64,000 bases of DNA, taken from NCBI GenBank assembly GCA_037043015.1, contig CM073321.1, positions 32,528,101 to 32,592,100 on the forward strand. Reading direction: 5' to 3'. Of the stretch, positions 22,995 to 33,269 are shown piece after piece. A program made the translations under genes and the position numbers. The notes beneath the pieces are model-generated. The model had not been told where the DNA came from and ran no database searches. It was given only the letters and a program-made list of their open reading frames with translations. Position 1 is the stretch's first letter. Each line of letters starts with the position of its first letter. Origin of the DNA: Bryum argenteum. Lineage: Eukaryota; Streptophyta; Bryopsida; Bryales; Bryaceae.

Positions 22995-24609
22995 ATGTCG
23001 CGACCTCATACTCGTGCTGTGGGCGAGCCGCACCCGATCACCATCTCTCCCAGCCAGATCCACAACCTACGGACGCAGCAAGAGTTACGCAACCTGCAGA
23101 TCGACCCAACCTCCACCCGCGTCGCGACAGACGGCAACATATTTACATCCTTAGACGTTCGCCACCAGGTATCGCCCCCTCTCTCTCCTCCTGCATCTTT
23201 ACATCACTACCTTCAGCCTCCGCAACCCCAAGTAAATACTCCGGAGCACGATCGGTTTCAGGACCTCTCGATACCTCCCGGCAAAATGGTCTACGCTGCT
23301 TCAGTAGGCCTGTCAACGGATAGCAAATCCATGCCTCTAGCGTCTCATGCCTATCCTTGTCCAAACATTATCGTTCACTCATTTGAAGAACCCCCCTCCT
23401 TCTCAAGTAGCCATAGTAGAGTTACCCAACTTATCAACTCCTCACACAAGCCCGACTCGCCGCATGATTTCGAATGCACCTAACCCATGCGCGCAGATTC
23501 CCGACCGCCAACCCCATCTTGCTCCAAGATCGAGCGCGCAAACGGTTCAGCAACCTCCCCCCGATATCCTCAACTTAAATGTGTCTCGACCACGAACACG
23601 ATCCCAGACTCCGGCACCATGACTCCGCTCCAATGCCACCGGCACCGCTCCCCCACCAAATCGTGTGCCAAATCGACTCCCTAACCCTGCTTCTGCATCG
23701 CGAGTCGCCCCCAAACCCGAACCTTCTCTGTCCCATCCAAGAGACAAATTGCCTGGATTCTACCCTCCCCCGGCTTGTCGGATTTGTGGTTACTACGGCC
23801 ATGATTCCCTCCTCTGCCCTTATCAACCACCGCCATACCGACTTCCTACTACCGCCCCGTTATACGCACCCACGTACGACACGGGACTAGCAGCCCCCTT
23901 ACCTCTCCGCCTCATCGCTTGAAAACCAATGATGATGCCCACGTATAAAGAAGGTACTTGCGCTATCACCCATGTTCATCGATTCCTCAATGCGATCACA
24001 TTGAATGGTGAAACCGAACCTGCCATCCAAATTGCACTTTCCGGTAATTCTCTTGTGGATACAGCCAATTATAACTGGTTTGCCACTCAACGCTCGACCT
24101 ACCCATATGAGACCCTCCATCAACTCCTAGACGCCTTCAAAAACCGCTACCTAGACATCGCCAACGACGACCAAGCCTACTTACGCTTTCGTGACTTGAA
24201 TCAGGAACCGAACGAATCAGTGGACGATTATTATGAAAAAATGATGAAATTGGCTAGTGAGTTATCTACCATCCTGACTGACACCTTTCTCCTCAGCAAT
24301 TTCCGTGCGGGTCTGTTGAATTACTTGCAGGTTGCTACAATTGGCCTTCCGCGGAACACATTAGCAGAGGCCAAACGCTCCACCAAGATTGCCAAAAGTG
24401 GACTCCCGAAAATCACCATACTTCAAGTCGACTCCGGGTCGACCACGCGCCGGATGATGTGCCCCTGCTGCAAAAAGTATGGCCATGGCGACAAAGACTG
24501 CTGGCTCAATCCCGACAGTGCCATCGGAAAGCAACGCGCCGCAACCACCACACCAACGGTCCCCGTCGCGGCACTCTCATCCGAATCCACAACCTTGTCA
24601 CATAATTGA
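22995..24609 (+). pseudogene. Gypsy 1 gag region with zinc knuckles
   Basis: A first frame (22995-23483, MSRPHTRAVGEPHPI) is proline-rich. A second phase (23665-24609, broken by TGA at 23920) carries one CCHC knuckle (CRICGYYGHDSLLC), then a retrotransposon gag domain (FKNRYLDIANDDQAYLRFRDL, DDYYEKMMKLASEL), then a second knuckle (CPCCKKYGHGDKDC). A further Cys/His cluster (CALCQALKHPTYHC) follows in another frame near 24650. Two or three zinc modules flanking the gag core is unusual. Frameshifts prevent a single product. Confidence 0.8.
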
Positions 24610-24875
24610 CCGCCTAGGGGCAACCAACCGCCTAAACGGATATTTCCCTGTGCGTTGTGTCAGGCTCTCAAACATCCGACTTACCATTGCCCTATTTTAT
24701 AGGACCCCAAGTTACTCCAGCTGGTTGAGAAACATGAACAGGAAAAGAAGGCCAGCAAGACCTCCGTCGTTATCACCGAACTCCCGGACCCCACTGTCGG
24801 CATCCACACAGTCGCTGCCATTACACGCAGCTAGTCCAACCCAGCTCCTTCTCGACAACCACAACACCCACCACC

Positions 24876-26672
24876 ATGGATTGGACTGAACAAGAGAAGC
24901 TACGAGACCGAATGATTGACGAAGTCCACCGACTCCAAAATCGACCACCAGTCGAACCGACGGTCCCGACCCAGTCGATTGCCAACAAACTTAACTTCAC
25001 TTGGGATGACGATGCCTTGCCACAACAACCAACGTCACCTCGCACACGCAACAGCCACTCTTCCGGCCAAAGCTTACCCGAACCGCCTCAACACTTGGTG
25101 CTTGATCAACTTCATGACTGCAAACTTCAGGTCTCACTTCTTAACCTTCTCCATCTCTCCCCGACACTAACCTCTTTTGTCAAAAATCGACTTGGTTGCA
25201 CTGCAGAGACACCCACAGTTCCACAAGACACCGCCACGATAGCCTCCGCAACCGTCATCGACAAACACATGCTGGTCATCACCGTTTTCATAGGAAAGAA
25301 CAGCGTCGATGACGTTCTCATTGATGGCGGCTCCGGCGTCAACGTTATAACGGAGGAGGAGCGTCGCCGTCTCGATTTAGCCAAATCCGCCCCTGCGCCG
25401 TTCAATTTGAAGATGGCCAATGGCACTATTGCCAAACCCCGAGGCTTAATACGTGACGTTAAGATCCACATCCATAGCATCCCGTATATTGTCACCCTCA
25501 TAGTAATCGACTGCTCAACGGTCAAATCGGATTACTGCATGCTCCTGGGACGCCCCTGGCTCCGGCACGCCAAGGTGATCCATGATTGGGGCAGCAATGA
25601 GGTTCAAATCATGGGAAACAGCACGGTGAAAACAGTCAAGATCAACCGACAACTGGGTTTTGAGGCCGTCACCTCACATGTACTCATATGCTACAATTTT
25701 GCAGATGGAATCACCGACGACGAGGACGCCACCCTCATGGCTTCCGACCCAACACCTCACCCGGTTGGCACGGTGGATTGGGATCACTTTCATACTTCCC
25801 GAGCGACTTCTACGCCAGCCCCCACAGATCGAGTCGACTCGACCGACCCGGCCCATCTCAACATCCCACATACTCCAGGAAGCATGGCAGTGGACGAAAC
25901 GCAAATCCAAGCCAAACATTCTTTCATGGATATCGCCCATTGGAATCACAATGACGAAGACCGCCTCTGCCTCCTAAATGTCGGTACTCCAGCTGACCCT
26001 AAAATTTTGAAAGTCAATGCTAATCTTTCACCGGACTTATTTACGGCCACCGAAGCTTTGTTCCGCGAATTCATCGATGTCTTTGCATTTTCCTACCGAG
26101 ACCTTAGAGGAACCCCGGAGAATGTCGCGACCCATTGCATCGACCTCAACCCCACAATCTCCCCGAGCTACCAAGCCGGCTACCGGATGAACCCGAACCA
26201 CGCGAAGCAGTCAAGGCCGACCTCGAGCGACTCCTGGCCGCAGGTTTCATCGAGCCGGTCGATCAAGCATCCTGGCTCTCCTTGATTGTTGTCGTTCCAA
26301 AGAAGAATGGAAAGCTCCGGATATGCATCGATTTTCGCCGCCTCAACACAGCTACAAAAAAAGACCCCTACCCCCTTCGTTTCACAGACGAGGTCCTTGA
26401 TACAATCATTGGATATGATGCGTATTCATTTATTGATTGTTTTTCAGGGTACCACCAAGTCCGCATCCAGAAGGAGGATCGACCCAAGACGACTTTCATC
26501 ACCAAGTGGGGCGCCTACGTGTGGGTCGTCATGCCGTTCGGATTCAAGAACGCACCCCCGACGTACCAGCGCATCGTCAACCAAATTTTCAAGGAATACC
26601 TCGACAATTTCATGAAACTCTTCTTGGACGATTTTAGCGTCTATAGCGATATCGACACCCATCTTCCCAAAC
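24876..26672 (+). pseudogene. Gypsy 1 protease and N-terminal reverse transcriptase
   Basis: The aspartic protease has VLIDGGSGVNVI and the second-half motif LLGRPWLRHAKVIHDWG, as in many plant Gypsy elements. A frameshift near 26200 leads to RT: VVVPKKNGKLRICIDFRRLN, FIDCFSGYHQVRI, VMPFGFKNAPPTYQRI and the catalytic FLDDFSVYSD. The reading is cut at 26672 by the 11.8-kb element and resumes at 38482-38491. Confidence 0.9.
26663..26672. repeat. Left target duplication of the 11.8-kb element
   Basis: CTTCCCAAAC here and CTTTCCAAAC at 38482-38491. One copy belongs to the RT codons (HLPKLRLVF in the interrupted gene), so the pair marks an insertion duplication of 9-10 bp with one later mismatch. 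Confidence 0.75.
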
Positions 26673-26685
26673 GGACGTTGCTACC

Positions 26686-26733
26686 GTGTGAGCGTTGAGC
26701 GGTGAGCGGTGAGCGGTGAGCGGTGAGCGGTAA
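26686..26733. repeat. Left terminal inverted repeat with heptad array
   Basis: GTGTGAGCGTTGAGCGG followed by further tandem GTGAGCG units up to 26733. The right end carries the same array in inverse orientation. Confidence 0.88.
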
Positions 26734-27153
26734 GATTAAGAATTTTTAGGGCTGAGTTTGTATTTTTAGTAAAAATATTTCTAAAAATAGTTTTTTAGAG
26801 AATTTTGGGAATAATTTTCGAATATTTTTGGGAATATTCGAATATTCTAGACTTATCACCGTGGATTTGGTGACCCAAACCCGTGAAAATAAAGCTTAAA
26901 TTCCCTGAATTTTGTGAGACTTGAGCTACAAAACTCAACAATAAATCACAAATTCTTAAATGTCAAGAGGTTTCTAAGGTAATATTTCTAAGTGAATAGT
27001 ACTCCGAGTTAGACAAATTGGCAAGGTTTGCTGTACATGTAGGTACTGGTATAATAATTTTTAATAAGTTTTGAAAAAATATCACATACAGTGTGGAGCA
27101 CCCAATCATAAGACTAACATGTAGCGTACGTAGATGAGGAGATATAAGGCATT
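26734..27153. other. AT-rich subterminal region of the 11.8-kb element
   Basis: No gene. It contains short inverted motifs such as TTCGAATATT and GAATATTCGAATATTC around 26815-26850. Confidence 0.4.
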
Positions 27154-29109
27154 CTAATCTGTAGCATGGTCGAGGATTCCTCCCTCCAGAATCTTCTTCA
27201 CCTCGTTGAAACTAAGAGTGGCCGCGTGGATGAAGAGGTCAGCATCCGGATCAAATTTGCAAACCAATACCGTGATGAAGTATAGGTGCTTGCACGGTCG
27301 ATATGGATCTCTCCTTCCTAACGTAGAGATTGTGTTTCTTGAACACTGGGCATGAGCAATCTGGGAATTTACTAATTGAAAGTCTATAAACTCCATCCGA
27401 ATCCGACTCCAAGTCTACGATACACCTAAAACCACGCTGCGGGATCATGGTCACCCTCAGAATTCAGGCCTGCATTGACGTGGCAGACTCAATATTCTTC
27501 ATGTGCTTTGAAGTCATAGCTGGAATGCGTTTCATGTTCTTCGATCTTCTTGACCTCGGGAACACGTCCGGCTTCTCCGGGACTGGAATATGCGACAAGT
27601 CTCTTGGTGGGGCAGCATTATTGAAAGTGCGGTTCGTAGGAAGCTGTTTTTTTTGTGGTAGTCGAAAGCCCGCATTCTCCAACGCCTCCATTTCATCACG
27701 TGTAAGGTTAGTCCCTATCTTAACAGGCCATATTGAAGGAATAGGGGGTCTATCCTGGCTTAGAGAGAATGGCTCAATCCACTTGCGACGATGACCCTTC
27801 ACACACTTGTCAATATCATCCGCACAAAAAAAGAACTGATCAATTTTTCTTGGCCCCTCTTGAGGGCGTTGCCATACTCCGGTATAAGTTGGAGCTGCGG
27901 TCGCCTTCCCCTTCTGAATAATTCCGAAGTCACATCTTTTTTTACTCTTTCGCATGATACCCCAACAAGCCTTGGCAGAATTCTCCCTCAAACGGGCAAT
28001 GTGCCACAGCCTCTCGTCTACTTTAGTCTCCTGAACAGCGGTCACACGTTCAATACTAGGTCCAGCAAAAGTGGATGGTAATGCGGGTGACTTATTAACA
28101 GAAATAGATGATCACTGAGCGGGTTAGACTTGCGTCACAGCAAGTCGGATCTCAAAATAGAATATTTTTAACTTTTTAAAAAAAAACATTGTTACTGAAA
28201 AAGATACAAAAAGCAGAATATCATATACTAAAAAAGTAAATATATTTTACAGATTTACTAGACATAACCTCAATTCCGTTAAAATGGCACTATGCCATGT
28301 GCCATTTTGTCACACCAAATTTTACATATGCGCTCACATTTAATGGTGTATTTTGTAATATCACGATTTTTTGATAATATCACTCCTTTATACACATTGT
28401 CACTCATTTTCCATAATATCACCTTGAAATTCTGTTATATCACATGGTTTTTGAACTACAGTATAGTTTTGTTGCGAGACATACTACCTAGTCTACGGAG
28501 GGAGGAAAGCATGTTGTTGGGTTTTACGACTTTGGACGCGGGAAGAGAGTAGGGGGTGGTTCTGAGACTGTGTTCAGGACTAGATGATGGGGGAGGCAGT
28601 TTCGATGATAGTCGACGGGACTGGATGGATGCTTTTCTTTCATCGTCGGATGAATCAGAAATATCAATTCGGACTTCGAGTCCGGGTTCGACCTTGACAC
28701 GAGCAAGAACTGGAACAACTGTGGAGATGGTAGAAGAACTACGAGGAGTGAGGAGAACGGTGGAGGCGTTCATGTCAGACTCTGTCAAGCCGAACAGTCG
28801 ATAGTGTCCGGGCTGTAGCTTATACATTCTACAATTACTCTCTAGGTCGACTGGTTCGACAAGGACGGAGTACTGGACAAGATTAGAGTTTGGATCCAAG
28901 ACATGTTTTTCTAACCAAAGAGAGGACTCATCAAACCCGAAACGAATTGCTAGCCAAGACGGAGTGACTTCAGCCACTCCATCTACCCCCGGAGGATTGC
29001 AGATGGGAGGACTTAACTCTTCAGACCTAATGGCAATGACATCTGCAAGAGGAGGTAAAGGAGTGGAGGATGCCATGATAGACGTAGGCGAAGAAAACAA
29101 CATCAACAA
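27154..29109 (-). pseudogene. SWIM zinc-finger protein, two-exon gene with breaks
   Basis: Exon 1 runs from ATG 29109 or 29076 (MASSTPLPPLADVI) to a donor near 28490 and is followed by an intron to about 28094. Exon 2 reads CWGIMRKSKKRCDFG, FFFCADDIDKCVKG and SIWPVKIGTNLTRDEMEALE, then after a TGA at 27464 the SWIM core DCSCPVFKKHNLY. A one-base shift later comes GRRDPYRPCKHLYFI. Together these supply the CxC...CxH zinc ligands. SWIM fingers bind nucleic acid or protein and occur in Mutator-like transposases and RING/SWIM ligases. The upstream part matches neither as far as I can see. It could be a cargo gene or a relic of the transposase. Divergent from the next gene. Confidence 0.6.
28281..28308. 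repeat. Perfect hairpin followed by ATATCAC repeats
   Basis: AAAATGGCAC, an 8-base loop, then GTGCCATTTT, inside the intron of the SWIM gene. Downstream to 28445 the motif AATATCAC or a close variant recurs about five times. Confidence 0.6.
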
Positions 29110-29626
29110 GTGCGCGGAGAAAGTGAGTCTCAGGTGCGTTTTGAATGTTCAAATACGAGAATTTGGTGTAGGGTATTTGCATAGGTATAGAATACCTATT
29201 AGACGTTATTACTTATAATAAAACAGACAGATACCGGATACTCTGAATTGTGAGCATGATGATTTGAATGCGCATTACCCATAATATTTAAATTATCTGG
29301 ACTGACAGAATGCCATTAAGTAGATACGATTAAAAATATTAGATCCGTCAAAAAAATAAGTAGGTGTAAGATGTGAAGTGACGGCGGCAGTCATTGTCAG
29401 AGATTTAGTTAGATAATAGATGCGATTAAAAGTTAACTTATTTTGGATTGTCAGACACGGTCATAGCGGGATGTTAGGGAATACGCGGTGTCTGATTAGG
29501 GTTTCTTAGCCGCATGGGGAACTTATATAATGGAGTTGAAACTCATAGTTCGACCTCTTCATTTGCAGTGGGATCACTTGGACTCGTTAGGTTGTACGTG
29601 TAATAAGTTATCTCATTGCAAGCAGT
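29110..29626. promoter_or_regulatory. Divergent promoter region between SWIM gene and charged-protein gene
   Basis: About 520 bp separate the two divergent starts. TATATAA at 29524-29530 lies about 97 bp before the plus-strand ATG and is a plausible TATA box for that gene. I see no equally clear box for the minus-strand gene. Confidence 0.45.
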
Positions 29627-32600
29627 ATGGACAAATCCGCTAGCGGTAGTGAGAGAGGAAAGGAGATAGGCCAGAGAAAGAAGAAGCGGAGGGGTGGTAC
29701 GAAGTTTACTAATTCTAATGCGCAGAGGCGGAGTGCTTTGCGGAAGCGCGATGGGAGAAGCTGTAGCGGCGATGATCGAGAGCCATAAGGGTATGACATG
29801 TTGATTGACGATGATGTGCTACCGCCATTCAGGCGGACTATCAAAATGCGATCGCTCAACCTCAACAGTGTCCCGGAGAGTGTCGGGACAGACGAAGCTA
29901 AAGACGAGGAGGAGGAAGGGCGTAGAAGGCAGTTCAGGACATCTAGCGAGACTGTATGCGTGGATGGGGATGACGATGGAGGTGTAGACTCTACAACTGA
30001 GGTAATGATGTAATCTATGTTACAAATATGTTGATATTTGTAAGTGTCAAAATATTACCGAATTCCTTTATGGATTAACATCAACATGTGTTGTCTTCAG
30101 GGTCGCAGAGAATCGGAAGAGGAAGATGATCAATCTAGAGAAGAAGCTGCAATGTTTGTGGAGAAAAGAGTCACTGATATGGCCGAGTTAGCAGAAGCCT
30201 CCACAAATCAGGAGATACAGAATGATGTAGCGGATGGATTTGAGACAAGTGCTGAAGAATTAGAGGAGGTACATGAAAAACCTTACTTCCTGGTTTATTG
30301 GAAGGATCTAGGATTGATTAAGTATACAATCAACGAGAGCCCATTCTTCGGTTCGAAGTGGTTAGAACTTTTCACATTATAGATTTCCATGATATATATA
30401 GAGGCATGACTGTTTCATGGTATAATATTATCGAGTGTGACATGATTCGCATGTGTATGTTAACACAGTCTATCAAGAGTGAGCAGGTAAATGACATGTC
30501 ATAATTTCAGAGTGGCATGAAAGAGTACATGCATATTTTAGCATTCACCTCTAGAGATTAGATATGTTTTCAGGAAACGCAAATGTAGATTACGATTTAG
30601 TAGTATTTCTGAAAGAAAGATGTAAACAACTATTAAATATATATTTGTTCAAATGACGTACATATAAATCATATTCAAAACGATTCCAGTGACTCAGTAC
30701 GGAGAAAATGAATACAATACATAGTGTTGATAAAATTATCCCGGACAAAAGCTGGTACCCGAGCTCACAAGCACCTGACCAGCTATACGAAGTCCGGTCC
30801 CAGCTACCCCCATGGCACGATGTCCGATACCCCCCCCCCCGTAAAGCTGCACGATCGGTCCTGCCGGGTACTGGCGAGGCGGGCCCGGCAAGGCCGGGTA
30901 CCGGCGAAGTTGGCCCGGCTAGACCGGGTACCAGCGAGCTGGCCCGGCGAGACCGGGTACCAGCGAGCTGGCCCGGCAAGCCGGGTACAAGCGAGGCTAG
31001 CCCGGCAAGGCCGGGTACCAGCGAGGCTGGCCCGGCGAGGTCGGGTACCAGCGAGGCTGACCCGGCGAGACCGGGTACCAGCGAGGCTGGCCCGGCAAGG
31101 CCGTGTACCAGCGAGGCTGGCCCGGCTAGGCCAGGTACAACGAGCTGGCCCGGCCGGGTACCAGCCTCCGTCCCTCAGCGACGCTGGCCCGTCCCCGACG
31201 CTGGCCAAACGCCGACCTGCCTCCTCCGCCTCCGCCGACCTGCCTCCTGCGCCGAACGCCGATTTGGGCTGCCTCTTTCGGCGCCGCCCCTTCAGTGCCC
31301 TAGGGGTCGCTGCCTCAAACCAAAGTCTCCGTCTTTAATTTCAAGATTTGATTACAACAAAAGTTCGTGCTATTTTTGAATAGGCCAAAGCAGAAACCGC
31401 CAATGCGCTCGGAAGGCAGTTAATTTTAGTAGAAGCAACAGAACGTTCTGGCAAGATGGGAGGAGTACATTTGATACTGTCAAGTTGTGGGAGGGAGTTT
31501 TTTGATGAGTTTGCACACCATTGCTGTCAAGATATTGCAGGAAGAAGAAATCATGGCGGATCCTTGTAGAGAAAGAGGTGGCAGTGGAAGGAGGCAGTGA
31601 GCACGTCGAAGAAGATTTAGAGAATGTGAGTTCCCAGTCCTCAGAATCAAGTATTTTCGACGAATTTTACAAGGAATTTTACAAGTCGCATGCTCCTGGT
31701 GAAACAATGAAAACCAGGGCGGAGTTGGAGGTGTGGTACTCCAAGAAATTCCTGGTATGTACTGAACAAAGCTTCTTGCTACATCAGATTGAATGTAAAC
31801 CCTAACTTTTGCATTCTGCACCAGATCGATTGTGCACTAAACCTTGTTCAACCCATATGACATAGAATTCGGTGGGAGAGAAAGTAAACGTCATGAACAT
31901 ACTCGAATATGTGAATTCGGTTAGTGCAGGTTGCTGACTCCTCTTCCCTTGGTGTTGTCCCTCTTTGTTGTTGCCGATGAGGGCAAAGCCTCGGTGCTGT
32001 CCTTCTTTGCTGTTGCCGATGAGGGCAAAGCCTCGGTGCTGTCCGTCTTTGCTGTTGCCGATGAGGGCTGCTTTGTGAGTATGCTCGAAGTAGAGCAGGT
32101 TGAGGGCTTGCTTTTGCGTGGATGTCTGGACAGAGGCTGCCGTTTTTGCCTTTTTTTTGCCTTTGTCATTTTTTTCTCCCTGATCTGCATTTTCTTCTTT
32201 TTGCTCGCTGGATCTTGTGGTGTATTTCGGGGAGTGCAGGTGCTGCCTTCTCTTCCCTCGCTGTCGCCCATCCCCGTTGTACCGATGAAGGCCGATGAAG
32301 GCTACTGAGAGCTTCATGGCGGGCCTAAGGCTGTTTCCATATTGCTATTCCCCAGCTTAATGTTAAAGCTTGATGGCTGGCCACAACTTTGGCGTGGTCT
32401 TCGTATTGCACTTTTTGTGGGAAGAGCCGGGAAGCACCCAGACATTCGTGGACGAAAGTCTAGAGGGGGGTGCCCGAGTTTGTCATTTTTTTCTGCCTTA
32501 TCAGCATTTTGGCTCCTCATCGCTCGCTGTTGCACATCCTCGTTGTGCCGATGAAGGCATCTGTGTTCTTCATGGCGGGCTTGAGGTTTTTCGTTACTGC

Positions 32601-33130
32601 TATTCCCCAGCATGCATACGAGAAGCTTGATGGCTGGTCACAATGGTTGCTGGTCGACGCTTTCTTGTTTTTTTTGCTTATGCTGGTTTATTTGTGAATG
32701 AATTTCTTAAAGTGTGAATGAATTTGCTTAATATTAGTTTTATAACAATGCCTGATTTTTTTTTCCGAGTGTTTGATAATTGACTTACCATTGGTTTGGT
32801 GTGATTTTGCAGGTTCCAAAAATGCGAAAAAAAATTGAAAGAGAAGAGGAATCTGATGCAGATAGTGACCTTTCCGCATTAAGAGACAATGTGTTAGCTT
32901 ACGTGGAGTCCCGTCAATTAAACATACCATTGACTTCGGTTCCGGAAACCCCACCCCCTGCCTCACCTGTCCGTCACACTTCGCGTGATGACGTTGATCG
33001 GGTTGCACGGGCGGTTAACATGCGAATCAAAAAGAATGAGGCTGAAGCTAGACTTATTGAAGAGAAAGCATTAGCTAGATTTAAACCCAGACGTTCTTCG
33101 CGACTTGCTAGAAAATTGCAGTCATCTTAA
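29627..33130 (+). CDS. Charged, probably nuclear coiled-coil protein (multi-exon, unrecognised)
   Basis: Exon 1 29627-30001 (MDKSASGSERGKEIG, then basic QRKKKRRGG; in-frame TAA at about 29786). Exon 2 30101-30268 (acidic, ESEEEDDQSREEA, AELAEASTNQEIQND). Then 31541-31754 (FDEFYKEFYKSHAPGETMKT) and 32813-33130 (VPKMRKKIEREEESDADSD to ARFKPRRSSRLARKLQSS, TAA). Exons 1-2 and 31541/32813 join in phase; exon 2 to 31541 does not, so an exon is missing or there is a frameshift. I do not recognise the family. Basic termini suggest a nuclear protein. It lies 140 bp before the ParB-methyltransferase gene on the same strand, so it may be its partner. Confidence 0.5.
30860..31165. repeat. GC-rich minisatellite in intron
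   Basis: About ten copies of a 30-32 bp unit resembling GGGTACCAGCGAGGCTGGCC-CGGCAAGGCC, in the large second intron of the charged-protein gene. A run of 13 C lies just upstream near 30828. Long frames across it are repeat translations. Confidence 0.9.
31948..32070. repeat. 42-bp tandem repeat in intron
   Basis: About 2.7 copies of a unit containing TTGCCGATGAGGGCAAAGCC and TCGGTGCTGTCC, in the intron between 31754 and 32813. A related, diverged stretch (GTGCCGATGAAGGC) occurs near 32545. Confidence 0.8.
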
Positions 33131-33269
33131 TTGTATTGTCGGATGATATGATGAGTTTATCATACACTTATTTTTAAAGCCGATGTTTTTTATTAATTTT
33201 CTCGCATTGGTTATTTGACACATTCTTATTCAGTCTTTGGTGTGTTGTATTTGGTTTCTGGATTGCTAG

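Noticed and set aside
30708-31379. Long open frames with Pro/Gly/Ala-rich repeats.
   Set aside because: They are translations of the 30-32 bp minisatellite and are open in several frames on both strands.
31802-32317. Minus-strand repetitive frame of 171 codons (repeated GNSKEGQHRG).
   Set aside because: It is the 42-bp tandem repeat read in one frame, inside an intron of the plus-strand gene.
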